Source: an uncultured Bacilli bacterium (lineage in GTDB: Bacteria > Bacillota_I > Bacilli_A > RFN20 > CAG-826). Taken from it: 64,000 nucleotides of DNA. Shown here piece by piece: positions 1 to 9,752 of the stretch. The stretch lies in contig CALVHN010000004.1 in NCBI GenBank assembly GCA_944327845.1, positions 1 to 64,000 of the forward strand, given 5' to 3'. Both the position numbers and the translations under genes were made by a program. How positions within the stretch are numbered: position 1 is the stretch's first letter; the number at the start of each line of letters is the position of its first letter. The notes beneath the pieces are model-generated. The model searched no databases. It was not told the DNA's origin and worked only from the letters and a program-made list of their open reading frames with translations.

Positions 1-1
1 C

Positions 2-82
2 AGTAATGGAATTATACCAAAATGGAAATTACTTTTTCGCGGAGCTTACAAATGGAAGTTAGTATTTCACTTATCTAAATAA
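2..82 (+). CDS. C-terminal tail of a gene entering from the left
   Basis: The second frame is open from the window edge to a TAA at 80-82 and encodes about 26 residues. The tail is rich in Trp, Lys and Phe (for example IIPKWKLLFRG) and reads like the end of a real protein, perhaps a membrane or glycosyltransferase type. There is too little sequence to name a family. The next gene starts 57 bases later. The open frame is short enough to be chance. Confidence 0.35.
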   Translation, partial: SNGIIPKWKLLFRGAYKWKLVFHLSK

Positions 83-139
83 AATAAAGAAATGAATTAA
101 TTTTGATATCTTTAATAATTTATATTAATATTTATAGCA

Positions 140-1465
140 ATGAAAAAGGATTTATTGGTTTCTGAATATAAAAACAATGTGTTAGCTAAAAAATCAAAAG
201 TATTTTTTGCAAGTTTAACTGATTATTTTTCGACACTTCTTTTATCTTTTGTTTTATTAATTGGTGTTGCAAATCCTATAGCTAGCTTGTTTAGTGGTTA
301 TCAGAATACAGTAAGTGAAATTTCTATTAATTATAATGAGTTGACCGATATTATTTCGTCGACTAGATTGGTAGAAATCAATGAAAAAACTAAAGAAACT
401 ATAGATATTAATGTAACTTCAAGAAAATATATTGAAAATTTAGTAAAAACATCATGTTATGTTTATCAAATAAACTATATTTATTATAATTCTGAAACAA
501 AAGAATATATTAATAAAATACCTGATATTAGCGAGACTTTTGTTCAAAAAACTACGGAAAATAGTGATGCTATATCTTATCCTAATGATAATTTATTATA
601 TTATTATTTAGTTTTTAAAACGGAAAACGAAGATCTAAATAGTTATATTTATAATGGGAATGATGTTAATAATAATAAAATTGATTATTTTTATAAAAAT
701 ATTTTAACTTTTGATGTTGATGGATTAAGAAATAATTTTATTACAAATACTGATTATTTAAATCTTAAGGAAAATATTCAAAATGAGCTAAATAGATTTA
801 ATATTTTAAATGAAATATCAACTAAAAATATGATTCAATATTTAGTTTATAATGATACTTCTTCAGAAAGTGTTACTAATTTATATAATTATTTAAATAA
901 TGCATATCAAAATGCGACACAATTCTTTATTGATGAAGTTGAAGCAAATTATACCCCTTATATAAATACTCGATTAACTTATAATAATGTTTATTCTCGT
1001 TTTGTTATTTATAATGTTTTAACTTTATTATCATCTTATGTTGTTTCTTTTATTATTTTATTTATTGTTCTTCCAATATTTTTAAAGAAAAAGACTTTAG
1101 GTTTAAAAATATTTAAACTAGGTTTTTCTCGAATTGATGAGTTAGAACCTTCTAAACTCAATTATTTTTTATATTATCTAATAATATTTATTCTATATTT
1201 TTCTAGTGCTTTATTCTCTTCTTTCTTTATAAATAATATGGGAGTTTTATCTTTTAATTTATATAATACCTCGTTTAATTTTTTTCAAATTATAATGTTT
1301 ACTTTACTTATTGGAATATTATCTTATTTATATTTAGCTTTTAATAAAAATCATCAAACAATATCTTTATTAGTTTCTAACATGGTTATTAAACAAACTG
1401 ATGAATATGAGAAAAATGAATCAGAAGAAAATTTAATTGTTGATAATAATAACCAAGGTAAATAA
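140..1465 (+). CDS. RDD-like multi-pass membrane protein with large extracytoplasmic loop
   Basis: This is a 441-residue membrane protein. One hydrophobic segment lies near residues 27-50, followed by a long polar Asn/Tyr-rich loop to about residue 290, then three more hydrophobic segments (about 290-318, 340-365 and 380-400). The segment before helix 1 (FFASLTDYF) and the motif KKKTLGLKIFKLGF after helix 2 resemble RDD-family signatures (Arg/Asp in helix 1, then G-x-T-x-G-x-x-I/L). The C-terminal cytoplasmic tail is acidic. It is followed after two bases by a second protein of the same layout, so the two are probably duplicates that work together, possibly as a heteromer. Function is unknown; RDD proteins have been linked to ion or osmolyte transport, but nothing here fixes a substrate. 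Confidence 0.6.
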   Translation: MKKDLLVSEYKNNVLAKKSKVFFASLTDYFSTLLLSFVLLIGVANPIASLFSGYQNTVSEISINYNELTDIISSTRLVEINEKTKETIDINVTSRKYIENLVKTSCYVYQINYIYYNSETKEYINKIPDISETFVQKTTENSDAISYPNDNLLYYYLVFKTENEDLNSYIYNGNDVNNNKIDYFYKNILTFDVDGLRNNFITNTDYLNLKENIQNELNRFNILNEISTKNMIQYLVYNDTSSESVTNLYNYLNNAYQNATQFFIDEVEANYTPYINTRLTYNNVYSRFVIYNVLTLLSSYVVSFIILFIVLPIFLKKKTLGLKIFKLGFSRIDELEPSKLNYFLYYLIIFILYFSSALFSSFFINNMGVLSFNLYNTSFNFFQIIMFTLLIGILSYLYLAFNKNHQTISLLVSNMVIKQTDEYEKNESEENLIVDNNNQGK

Positions 1466-1467
1466 TT

Positions 1468-2442
1468 ATGGAAGAAATTAAAAATAGACAGGAACTAGAA
1501 TATACTAAAGCAAAACTCTCAAAAAGAGTATTATCAGGGGTTGTTGATCTATTTTTTACTTTGTTTTTAACTTTTATTTTATTTGCTTTAACTAATTTAA
1601 TATTACCAAATTTAAACTTTTATCAAGAGATAATAACTCAAAGAGAAGAACTTCAATATTTATCTAATTTATATTTAGATGATGGAACATTAATTACTGA
1701 ATACACTGAAAATAGTAGTGATTTTGAAACATTTGAAGAAAGAAAGACTTACTTAAGTGAAAGAATTAATATTTTTTATCAAAATGAATTATTTTTTGAT
1801 AGTGAAGATAAAATTTTTGAAGAATATGATAGAAGAAAGCTTGAATATCAAGTTAATGATATTGGTTATATTTTTGAAAGAAATAGTGAAAACATCGTAG
1901 TTGAAAGAAATATAAATCCAGAATATTTATATCAATTTTATAAAAATGAAATAAATAATTATTCAATAGGCTATTTAATTAATAATAGTGAATATTTAGA
2001 GACAACTAGATCTTTATTTTTAATATCTTTAGTTAATTTATCTATTTGGTTTATCTTTTCAATAACAATATTTTATTTAATTTTTCCTTTATTTATTTTT
2101 AAAAGAGGCAGGAAAACAATAGGTATGGTAATTTTTTCTATTGGATTAATAGATATAACTGCTTTAAATATCTCTTGGAAAAAATATCTTTTAAGATTTA
2201 TTTTTACTTTAATTTTTATGTTTATTTTAAATATTTTTGCTTTTTTAATTCCTTTAATTATCTCTTTAGGCATGATGTATTGTTCAAAAAGAAACCAAGA
2301 TTTAGTTGATTATATTTTTAATAATTATGTAGTTGAAACAAAAAATTCAGAAATATATTTAAATTATTTAGAATATTTAGATAAATCTAATATTGATAAA
2401 AAGACAAAACTTGAAGATAAAAACCTTAATATTGGAAATTAA
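1468..2442 (+). CDS. RDD family membrane protein
   Basis: This 324-residue protein shows the RDD pattern more clearly than its upstream neighbour. The first helix begins AKLSKRVLSGVVDLFF, with Arg and Asp in the expected positions. The motif GRKTIGMVIFSIGL follows the second helix, and a late D-x2-F-x4-V motif (LVDYIFNNYVV) closes the domain. An acidic extracytoplasmic loop spans about residues 50-175. Four hydrophobic segments are visible. The start lies two bases after the stop of the upstream paralogue, so the pair is surely co-transcribed. There is no strong Shine-Dalgarno site (weak purines in the 3' end of the preceding gene), which suggests translational coupling. Confidence 0.7.
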   Translation: MEEIKNRQELEYTKAKLSKRVLSGVVDLFFTLFLTFILFALTNLILPNLNFYQEIITQREELQYLSNLYLDDGTLITEYTENSSDFETFEERKTYLSERINIFYQNELFFDSEDKIFEEYDRRKLEYQVNDIGYIFERNSENIVVERNINPEYLYQFYKNEINNYSIGYLINNSEYLETTRSLFLISLVNLSIWFIFSITIFYLIFPLFIFKRGRKTIGMVIFSIGLIDITALNISWKKYLLRFIFTLIFMFILNIFAFLIPLIISLGMMYCSKRNQDLVDYIFNNYVVETKNSEIYLNYLEYLDKSNIDKKTKLEDKNLNIGN

Positions 2443-2465
2443 TTTATTTTAAAAATAATTAGAAA

Positions 2466-2479
2466 TAGCAAGGTTTTTT
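2466..2479 (+). repeat. Dispersed intergenic element, copy 1
   Basis: TAGCAAGGTTTTTT lies 23 bases after the stop codon of the RDD gene. It matches the core seen at 20115, 56505, 62358 and 54681 (+ orientation), and in inverted form at 32102, 44349 and, weakly, 21762. It has no hairpin, so it is not an ordinary intrinsic terminator. The rest of the 2443-2627 gap is AT-rich and holds only the promoter below. Confidence 0.45.
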
Positions 2480-2594
2480 GATAAATTTTCCAAAAAAATT
2501 ACAAATAATTTACAATAAATAAATTAAATATAAATTAAAATTGATTGAATGTAGCTATTTGAATTTGTTTTTATAGAAAAAGTACATTTAAAAA

Positions 2595-2603
2595 TGTTAG
2601 AAT
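2595..2603 (+). promoter_or_regulatory. Extended -10 promoter of the ABC/nuclease operon
   Basis: TGTTAGAAT is an extended -10 box (TGn followed by TAGAAT). No good -35 is visible at the usual distance, as expected for an extended -10 promoter. Transcription would start near 2610, leaving an 18-base leader that holds the AAGAGGA ribosome site at 2615-2621 just before the ATPase start. Confidence 0.5.
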
Positions 2604-2627
2604 ATAAAAACCGATAAGAGGAATATT

Positions 2628-4400
2628 ATGGAAATTAAACTTAAGAATTTAACAAAAAGATTCCCAGGAAATCCTGGAAAAAACATTCCTGACACAATAG
2701 CTGTTAATAATTTGAACATCGATATTAAAGATGGTGAGCTTTTAGGATTACTTGGTCCTTCAGGATGTGGAAAATCAACAACACTTTATATGATTGCTGG
2801 ACTTAAAGCTCCAACAGAAGGAGAAATTTGGTTTGGTAAGGAAGACGTTACTCATCTTCCACCAGACAAAAGAGGCATTGGACTTGTTTTCCAAAACTAT
2901 GCTTTATATCCACATATGTCAGTTTATGATAATGTTAAGTTCCCTCTTACTAATTTAAGAGTTATCGCTACAAAAAAAGCAAATAAGATTTTAGATAACA
3001 ATAAGATTATCGAATTACTTACTAATAATTTTGACGAAGTTATTAACATTCTTGAAACTTCGATTTTCAAGAATAAATATTCTAAAGATGCTAGTGCTAG
3101 AAAATTAGTTTATCGTTTTAAAATTGTTACTTCTCTTGCTGAAAGAATTTTTAAATTTGGATTTCAAAAAGTTGAAGATAAAGAAACAAGAAGAAATGAA
3201 GTCATTGCTCAACTTGAGGAAGAAAATAAAGTAGAAAATGCTAAACTTGAACAAAAAGGCTACACTTTAAATGATGAATTTGAATTAATTAAAGCTCAAG
3301 ATCCAATTCCTGCAGTTGAAATTAAAGAAAACGAAGAAATTATTAGTTTATTAAATGAAAATTTTGAAAAAATATTTGAAGATTTTAAAACTTTAGATAC
3401 AAACGGAAAAACTGAATATTTAAAAAATAATTATCCAAATTTAAGTGAAAAAACTATTGAAAAGCTAACTAAAATTAATTTTTCTAAAGTAAAAGATTCT
3501 TCTTTATTTAAAGATGAAATCATTGCAAAATTCTCTCAAGAAAATGAAAAAATATTAAATCATTACCAAACTTTAGGTTTTTACTTAAATGATAAATATG
3601 AATTTGTTAAAGACATTTATACAATTACTGAAAAAAGAAGATTAACAAAAGATGAAATTGATGCTTTAGTTCAAGAAACTGCACGCCTTGTTCAAATTAA
3701 TGAATATTTAAGTAGAAAACCTTCTGAACTTTCTGGTGGTCAACAACAACGTGTTGCTATTGCTAGAGCTTTAGTTAAAAAACCAAAGGTTTTGCTTTTA
3801 GATGAACCTTTAAGTAACCTTGATGCTCGTTTAAGACTTCAAACTCGTGAAGAAATTAGAAGAATTCAAAAAGAAACTGGAATTACAACAATTTTTGTTA
3901 CTCATGACCAAGAAGAAGCAATGTCGATTTCTGATTCAATTGTTGTTATGAAGGATGGACTTGAAATGCAAAAAGATCATCCTCAAGAAGTTTATAACAA
4001 TCCTAAATCATTATTTGTTGCTAAATTCTTAGGAACTCCTCCAATTAATGTTTTTAAAGGTTATATCAAAAATAAAGCAATTTATATTGGAGATGAAAAG
4101 ATTTTATCTAATGATTCTTTAACTGAAGATAAAGAAGTTTATGTTGGCATTAGACCTGAAGGATTTATTTTAGATAACGAAGCAAAAGAAAATTACGTTA
4201 CTTTAACTGTTAATCAAATAGTTACAATGGGTAGAGATATGTCAATTGTTTGCTCAAATAAATTCTTAGACCAAGATGAAGCTAAGCTTATTATCGATAG
4301 CGATGTTAAAGTAAGTTTAGGAGACAATAAATTTACTTATCGTTCAAACAAAATTTTTGTCTTTGATGGCAAGAGCGAAGAAAGAATAGAGATTAAATAA
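2628..4400 (+). CDS. CUT1-type ABC importer ATPase (MsmK/UgpC-like) with ~225-residue insert
   Basis: This is the energising ATPase of a binding-protein-dependent importer; CUT1 ATPases are normally about 370 residues, here 590. Walker [10 protein letters not shown] is at residues 43-51, the Q-loop (VFQN) near 87-90, signature LSGGQQQR at 368-375, Walker B VLLLDEP at 388-394, and the switch His in [11 protein letters not shown] near 420, followed by a MalK-like regulatory C-terminal domain. Residues about 110-335 interrupt the helical subdomain between Q-loop and signature. The insert contains two related blocks (about 127-222 and 238-328) that share an ILNxxFE-like start and the ending G-x-x-LND-x-[FY]-E-[FL]-[IV]-K. 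All catalytic motifs are intact, so the protein should be active. From memory, mycoplasma homologues (MG187/MPN134) are also about 585 residues. It heads an operon with two permeases and a binding protein. Substrate is unknown; the adjacent nuclease hints at a nucleic-acid breakdown product. Confidence 0.88.
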   Translation: MEIKLKNLTKRFPGNPGKNIPDTIAVNNLNIDIKDGELLGLLGPSGCGKSTTLYMIAGLKAPTEGEIWFGKEDVTHLPPDKRGIGLVFQNYALYPHMSVYDNVKFPLTNLRVIATKKANKILDNNKIIELLTNNFDEVINILETSIFKNKYSKDASARKLVYRFKIVTSLAERIFKFGFQKVEDKETRRNEVIAQLEEENKVENAKLEQKGYTLNDEFELIKAQDPIPAVEIKENEEIISLLNENFEKIFEDFKTLDTNGKTEYLKNNYPNLSEKTIEKLTKINFSKVKDSSLFKDEIIAKFSQENEKILNHYQTLGFYLNDKYEFVKDIYTITEKRRLTKDEIDALVQETARLVQINEYLSRKPSELSGGQQQRVAIARALVKKPKVLLLDEPLSNLDARLRLQTREEIRRIQKETGITTIFVTHDQEEAMSISDSIVVMKDGLEMQKDHPQEVYNNPKSLFVAKFLGTPPINVFKGYIKNKAIYIGDEKILSNDSLTEDKEVYVGIRPEGFILDNEAKENYVTLTVNQIVTMGRDMSIVCSNKFLDQDEAKLIIDSDVKVSLGDNKFTYRSNKIFVFDGKSEERIEIK

Positions 4401-4401
4401 T

Positions 4402-5358
4402 ATGGAAACAAAGAATAATTGGAAAGCTTGGTTATATTTAGTACCTGTTATAATTTTAATGGCCATTTTTACATTCTTCCCTATTATTAACACGATTTTT
4501 GTTTCCTTCACTGAAAATTATAACTATCTTAACGGATCATTTACTGGTTTTACTTTTAATAATTATATTGATATTTTAACTCCATTTATTTCTGGAGGTG
4601 GACCTGGTTCAACTTTTGAAGCAGTTGTTCAAATTGCTTTACCTAATACTTTACTTTTAACAGTTATTACTGTGCCATTATCAATTATTATTGCTTTAGC
4701 AATCGCAATTGGATTAAATTCTATTAAATTTTTCCAAAGAATATTCCAAACAATATTCTTCTTACCATATGTTACAAATTCAATTGCAATTGGTATGGTT
4801 TTTGCAGTTATTTTTGATACAGACTATGGTATTTTTAATTTTCTTTTTGGATTAGATGGGCACCCTTGGGTTGCCTTATCTCCATCAGCAATCGTTGCTG
4901 GAAAAACAATTAATTATTGGTCAGCTGTTTTTGCTGTATCTTTCTATATTATTTGGAATTCGCTCGCATATAAAATTTTAATTTTCCTTAGTGGTCTTCA
5001 AAATATTGATAAACAATATTATGAAGCGGCACAGGTTGATGGAGCAGGAAAGTTAAAAACTATTTGGAAAGTTACAATTCCTTTACTTTCCCCACAAATT
5101 TTATATATCACAATCACATCATTTATTGGTGCATTTAAAGAATATAATTCAGTTATTGGTATGTTTGGAACAGAAGGTGGAGCTTTTGATGCTTCAACTG
5201 GTCCAAGAAACTTAACAACTGTTGTTTACTATATTTATGATCAAATTTCTGGTGGTAAAGTTCATTATGCTTCAGCAGCAGCTGTTGTTTTATTTATCAT
5301 TATTTTGATCTTTACATGGCTACAATTTAAGGTTTCAAAGAAGAGGGTACATTATTAA
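4402..5358 (+). CDS. ABC importer permease, UgpA/MalF-like
   Basis: This 318-residue inner-membrane permease has about six hydrophobic segments. The first begins at residue 10, directly after a short Lys/Trp N-terminus. The permease-ATPase coupling (EAA) loop is visible as YEAAQVDGAGKLKTIWKV followed by TIPLLSP, typical of CUT1 permeases. It starts one base after the ATPase stop (TAA-T-ATG), so translation is coupled, and it is followed one base later by the second permease. It would form the heterodimeric channel with that protein. The substrate cannot be told from sequence. Confidence 0.88.
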   Translation: METKNNWKAWLYLVPVIILMAIFTFFPIINTIFVSFTENYNYLNGSFTGFTFNNYIDILTPFISGGGPGSTFEAVVQIALPNTLLLTVITVPLSIIIALAIAIGLNSIKFFQRIFQTIFFLPYVTNSIAIGMVFAVIFDTDYGIFNFLFGLDGHPWVALSPSAIVAGKTINYWSAVFAVSFYIIWNSLAYKILIFLSGLQNIDKQYYEAAQVDGAGKLKTIWKVTIPLLSPQILYITITSFIGAFKEYNSVIGMFGTEGGAFDASTGPRNLTTVVYYIYDQISGGKVHYASAAAVVLFIIILIFTWLQFKVSKKRVHY

Positions 5359-5359
5359 T

Positions 5360-6283
5360 ATGGAAAAAAGATATAACGATTTAGAATTAGTATTAAAAAG
5401 TGAATCTCTTTCTACTGAAACTAAGGAAAGAGTTTCAAAAATTGGTCGAATTACTTCCTTAATTTTTATTTATATTTTCTTAATTTTTGTTGCTATTCTT
5501 GTTATTTTCCCATTTTATTGGATGCTTATTACATCTTTAAAAACTGGTGCAGAAATTCAATCATTACAACCAACGTTCTGGCCTGAAATTATTCGTTGGG
5601 AAAACTATTCCGATGCTTTACATCGCTTAGATTTTGGAACGCTTTTAGGAAACACAATTTTTGTTGGAATTGTAGAAACTATTGGAACTTTATTGACAAC
5701 TATTTTTGCAGCTTTTGCTTTTGCAAGATTAGAGTTTAAAGGAAAAGATGCTTTATTTTCATTACTTTTAGCTACAATGATGATTCCTGGAGAAATGATG
5801 GTTATTTCTAACTACACTTCAGTTTCTTTACTTGGATTAACGACAAGCCATGGTGGAAAACTTGCTGCAATTATTCTTCCTTTTATGGTTAGTGTTTTCT
5901 ATATTTATTTATTAAGACAAAACTTTAAACAAATACCTAATGAGTTATATTTAGCAGCTAAGGTTGACGGAAAATCTGATTGGTCCTTCTTATGGAAAGT
6001 TATGGTTCCATTAGCTTCACCTACTTTAATTACAATCTTTATTCTTAAACTAATGGGTGCATGGAACTCTTATGTCTGGCCAAACTTAATTGCAAGTGGA
6101 GACGAATCAGTTTTCTTAATTACAAATGGTTTAAGAAGTTCATTTAATGTTACTGCTGACTATGATGAATATGGAATTCAAATGGCTGCAACTGTTGTTG
6201 TTACGGTTCCATTGTTATTGCTATTCATAATTTTCAGAAAATATATTATGAAAGGTGTTGGTAGAGCAGGTATTAAAGGTTAA
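5360..6283 (+). CDS. ABC importer permease, UgpE/MalG-like
   Basis: This 307-residue permease is the partner of the preceding gene. It has a longer cytoplasmic N-terminus (about 30 residues, acidic then basic) and about six membrane segments. Its EAA loop reads YLAAKVDGKSDWSFLWKVM followed by VPLASP. The C-terminus (RKYIMKGVGRAGIKG) is the usual short tail of the MalG/UgpE branch, which is known to contact the ATPase. It starts one base after the upstream stop and precedes the binding protein by 23 bases. Confidence 0.88.
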   Translation: MEKRYNDLELVLKSESLSTETKERVSKIGRITSLIFIYIFLIFVAILVIFPFYWMLITSLKTGAEIQSLQPTFWPEIIRWENYSDALHRLDFGTLLGNTIFVGIVETIGTLLTTIFAAFAFARLEFKGKDALFSLLLATMMIPGEMMVISNYTSVSLLGLTTSHGGKLAAIILPFMVSVFYIYLLRQNFKQIPNELYLAAKVDGKSDWSFLWKVMVPLASPTLITIFILKLMGAWNSYVWPNLIASGDESVFLITNGLRSSFNVTADYDEYGIQMAATVVVTVPLLLLFIIFRKYIMKGVGRAGIKG

Positions 6284-6306
6284 ATTGGTTAAATTGGAGG
6301 GAATAT

Positions 6307-7842
6307 ATGAAATTTAAAAAGAGTAAATTATTTAGTTTATTATCAGTTGGAGTAGCAACTCTTGGGATTGCTTTAACTTCTACTTCATGTAGTAATTTTT
6401 CTGTTGATGTTGATCAAGAATTACCAACTGATGATCCAACTAGAGAAGTAAGAATTGTTTTTTGGCATTGTTTAGGACAAGAGAACGAAAGAACACTTCA
6501 ATCAATTACTGATGAATTTAATGCAAAATATGATGGTAAATATGAAGTTGTACTTCAAAAACTTGGTGGAAGTTATGATGAATTACATAACCAAGTTACT
6601 ACTAAAATTTCGGGTAATGAAGTTCCTGCTTTAGCTATGGGTTATCCTGATAGTTTTGCTGAATATATCACAACAGATGTTAATCAATCTTTCTTATTAA
6701 GACTTGATAATTTTATTAATGATCCTGAATTTGGTTATACTAAAGAAGAATTAGATGATTTTGTTGATGAATATTTAGATGAAGGTAAACATTATCAATT
6801 TGAAGGTACTTGGTCTATGCCAATGTATAAATCTACTGAAATCATGTATTACAACGTCAATTATTTCAATGGAGAAAATGCTCAAACTCAAGCTGTTTTA
6901 GGAAGCGATAAAACTTATCAAGAACTACTTGCCGATGTTGAAGGAGATCAAAATATTCCTAATAAAGAACATTTAGATGCTTTAAAAGAATATGTTGATG
7001 CACATGGTGGATATACTTACGAAGTTCCTACAACTTGGGATGAAATGATGAGTTTAGGTCAACAAATGTTAGCTGATCGAAAAGAAACCAATACCACAAC
7101 TGAATTTTTCCCAATTGGATATGATTCAGATTCTAACATGATGATTTCTCAATTTGCTCAAAGAGGTATTGAATATACAAAAGTTACTAGTGAAGGTGAA
7201 GCTTATAGTGAGCATTTCCAATTTAATACTCCAGAAGCAAAGGCTTTTGTTACTGAAGTTACAGGAAAAATTAGGGAAGGTGTATTCATTACAAAGAATT
7301 CTTTAGGTGGTAATACTTATACTAATACTTATTTTAATGATGGTAGAGCTGCTATGGTTATTGGTTCTAGTGCTGGATCTGATTATAACGTTTCTGCAAA
7401 CTTTGCTGTTGGTCTAGCTCCAGTTCCATATTATGGTGAAACTCCAAAATACATTATGCAAGGACCTTCAATTTGTTTCTTTAATAACGAAGATCCATAT
7501 ATTCATAAAGGAGCTTGGTTATATTATAAACACTTAGCTGATCCTAAAACTAACGCCATATTGGCTTTACAAAATTCATATAATCCAGTTAGAGATTCTT
7601 CTTACGAAACTGACGAATATAAACAATATATTTCTTATGCTGGTAGAGGAAATTTAGCTTATGATATTCCTGCAGCAACTCGTGATTTAAGAGAATATTA
7701 TATGACATCACCTGTTTTCTTTGGTTCTTCAACTGCAAGAACTGAGATTGGAAATATTATTTCTTATGTTTCAATGGTTGGAATGCCTGTCGATACAGCA
7801 TTTACAACTGCAATAAATAACTGCAATAGAGCAGGACAATAA
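6307..7842 (+). CDS. Solute-binding lipoprotein of the ABC importer (family 1)
   Basis: This 511-residue lipoprotein has a basic N-terminus, a hydrophobic stretch and lipobox TSTSC (Cys28). The mature part starts with the family-1 pattern VRIVFWHCLGQENE and continues with a FNAKYDGKYEV segment and a late region rich in Gly/Tyr/Trp, as in extracellular solute-binding proteins for sugars and sn-glycerol-3-phosphate. It is longer than most family members (about 400-450). A strong ribosome site GGAGGG is 7 bases before the ATG. It captures substrate outside the cell and hands it to the two permeases. In Gram-positive bacteria such proteins are tethered to the membrane by the lipidated Cys. Substrate unknown. 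Confidence 0.88.
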   Translation: MKFKKSKLFSLLSVGVATLGIALTSTSCSNFSVDVDQELPTDDPTREVRIVFWHCLGQENERTLQSITDEFNAKYDGKYEVVLQKLGGSYDELHNQVTTKISGNEVPALAMGYPDSFAEYITTDVNQSFLLRLDNFINDPEFGYTKEELDDFVDEYLDEGKHYQFEGTWSMPMYKSTEIMYYNVNYFNGENAQTQAVLGSDKTYQELLADVEGDQNIPNKEHLDALKEYVDAHGGYTYEVPTTWDEMMSLGQQMLADRKETNTTTEFFPIGYDSDSNMMISQFAQRGIEYTKVTSEGEAYSEHFQFNTPEAKAFVTEVTGKIREGVFITKNSLGGNTYTNTYFNDGRAAMVIGSSAGSDYNVSANFAVGLAPVPYYGETPKYIMQGPSICFFNNEDPYIHKGAWLYYKHLADPKTNAILALQNSYNPVRDSSYETDEYKQYISYAGRGNLAYDIPAATRDLREYYMTSPVFFGSSTARTEIGNIISYVSMVGMPVDTAFTTAINNCNRAGQ

Positions 7843-7851
7843 GGAGAAGAT

Positions 7852-9726
7852 ATGAAATTATTTAAAAAGACAAGCATTTTATTATTTAGTGGAGTAATAT
7901 TAGCTTTTGGTTTAGTAGGATGTAATACGGAAGAACCTGTATCTTTTATCAATGCTTCTTCAAACTCTCCTTATGGAAAAGTTGAAAATTTCTCAGTTGA
8001 TATAAATAGCGATGAATTAAAAGCAGGAGAACTCATTACATTTACTGTTACTCCAAATGAAGATTATTTAATTTCCTATGTTCAAGTAAATGGAGAAAAT
8101 TGTATTCAAGAAATTGGTGAAAATGTTGCTCCAAATACTTATTCTTGGACTCTTCAGCCTGGACAAAATAGATTAGTTGCTTCTTTTAAAATTAATCCTA
8201 GTGTTGATGTTGTTGATAAATTTAAATTAAACGTTGATGAAACAACTTTTAATAAAATCATGAACACAGACGATTTTGATTTTAGAGAAGATGGTATCGA
8301 AGAAATGAATCTCTCAGGTTATAGGTTTATTGTTGATGGTGATACAACTCACTTTGAAACAAAACAACAAGGCTATACCGTTAAAGTCAGATATTTAGGT
8401 ATTGATACTCCTGAATCTTCTTCTGAGCTTGAAGAATGGGGTAAATCTGCTTCTTTATTTAGTGAAAGTATTCTTGGCGAAGGAGGAACAGCCAAACACG
8501 TTATTCTTCAATCTCAAGGGAGAGCGATGTATCCAACTTTAAGTGAAGATCAAGATAAAACTGTTTGGGCTAGTGAAACCGATACTTATGGTAGAAATTT
8601 AGCCTATGTTTGGTATTCCACTAAAGAAAATCCTACCTTAAATGATTTTAGATGTATGAATCTTGAAATGATGTATCGTGGATTCTCTCAAGGTTTAGGT
8701 GGATCTACTGAAGATATGGGTGATTATTACTATAGTTATTTTGATAAAGCCTTACAATCTGCTCAAGCTAATACAAGAAATTACTATAGTGATATGGTTG
8801 ATATTAATTACTATTATGGTGATCCAGTCGATTTAACTTTAAAAGAAATTTATGATACTTCTACACCTGGTGAAACTGATTCTGATTACTGCGATGAAAA
8901 AACTTTATATCGTGTAAAAGGTTATGTTTCTAGAAAAGTAGAAAATTCATATTATATTCAAGATAAACCTTCTTATGAAAGAAGTGCTAGTGGAGAACTT
9001 CCTGAAGCTTATGGAATGTATGTTTTTACTTATTCTTCTAACACTATTCAAGTTGGTGATTATGTTTCAGTAATTGGTGTTTTATCTGAATATGGTGGAA
9101 GCTATCAAATGTCTGGAACTTCTTATCGTGTTTTTAATCAAGATAAAAATAGAGATACAATTATTGAATCTTCTGGACATGAAATTGTTCCAATTGAATT
9201 AAGTGCAAAAGAATTTGAAGAAGTTGATTATAACAATGTTCTTGTTACAATTACCGATGATTTAGCATGTGTTGAAAGTATGGGTGGTCAATGGCTCTTA
9301 AATAGAGGAGGAACCCATGAAATTGATACAGGTGGAGAGCAAAATGCTCCTGGCGGAGTATTAAAATATCCATTCTATTATGATGACAACCAAATTGTTA
9401 CTTTCGGTAATGTTACTGGCGATACTTTTGATTATCGTATTAAAGTAAGTGGAGAAATCATCTTATCTCACGATGGACAATCATCCGTTTCATATAAATT
9501 CTTCTCTGGTGGAACAAATATTTATAGTGCAAAAGGCGCAAAATATGCTTATGAAAAAGGCAAAGATTTTGATGAAAAAGAATGTGTTGTAACTGAATAT
9601 AAACAAAGAGTATTTACTGAATTAACCTGTATTTCACAACAATATATATCAACATCTGGTGCTACAAAATCAATGCAAATGACAATAGTTGGAAGAGGAG
9701 ACGTAAAATTAGGATACGTCTCCTAA
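7852..9726 (+). CDS. Surface lipoprotein nuclease (SNase domain plus OB-fold)
   Basis: This 624-residue protein has lipobox LVGC (Cys24). After an InlB-like beta repeat (about 35-115) comes a staphylococcal-nuclease (TNase) domain, about 150-310. Visible catalytic residues are Asp in VDGDT (about 161-165), Arg180 and Glu188 in RYLGIDTPE, and Arg248 in TYGRNLAYVW, matching SNase Asp21, Arg35, Glu43 and Arg87. An OB-fold-like region (about 335-420, VKGYVSRKVENSYYIQD then GMYVF) and a beta-rich C-terminus follow. It should cleave extracellular DNA and/or RNA in a Ca2+-dependent way at the membrane surface. It starts nine bases after the binding-protein stop with site AAGGAGA, so it belongs to the ABC operon. 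B. subtilis YhcR also joins OB and SNase domains. Mycoplasma membrane nucleases also sit beside ABC transporters. Confidence 0.85.
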   Translation: MKLFKKTSILLFSGVILAFGLVGCNTEEPVSFINASSNSPYGKVENFSVDINSDELKAGELITFTVTPNEDYLISYVQVNGENCIQEIGENVAPNTYSWTLQPGQNRLVASFKINPSVDVVDKFKLNVDETTFNKIMNTDDFDFREDGIEEMNLSGYRFIVDGDTTHFETKQQGYTVKVRYLGIDTPESSSELEEWGKSASLFSESILGEGGTAKHVILQSQGRAMYPTLSEDQDKTVWASETDTYGRNLAYVWYSTKENPTLNDFRCMNLEMMYRGFSQGLGGSTEDMGDYYYSYFDKALQSAQANTRNYYSDMVDINYYYGDPVDLTLKEIYDTSTPGETDSDYCDEKTLYRVKGYVSRKVENSYYIQDKPSYERSASGELPEAYGMYVFTYSSNTIQVGDYVSVIGVLSEYGGSYQMSGTSYRVFNQDKNRDTIIESSGHEIVPIELSAKEFEEVDYNNVLVTITDDLACVESMGGQWLLNRGGTHEIDTGGEQNAPGGVLKYPFYYDDNQIVTFGNVTGDTFDYRIKVSGEIILSHDGQSSVSYKFFSGGTNIYSAKGAKYAYEKGKDFDEKECVVTEYKQRVFTELTCISQQYISTSGATKSMQMTIVGRGDVKLGYVS

Positions 9727-9752
9727 TCCAATTTAAATAAAAGGTATTACTT

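Noticed and set aside
2958-3633. Intein or insertion sequence inside the ABC ATPase gene
   Set aside because: No splice-junction residues, homing-endonuclease motif or terminal repeats were seen; the insert is in frame, has the codon and amino-acid style of the genome, and is at a loop between Q-loop and signature.
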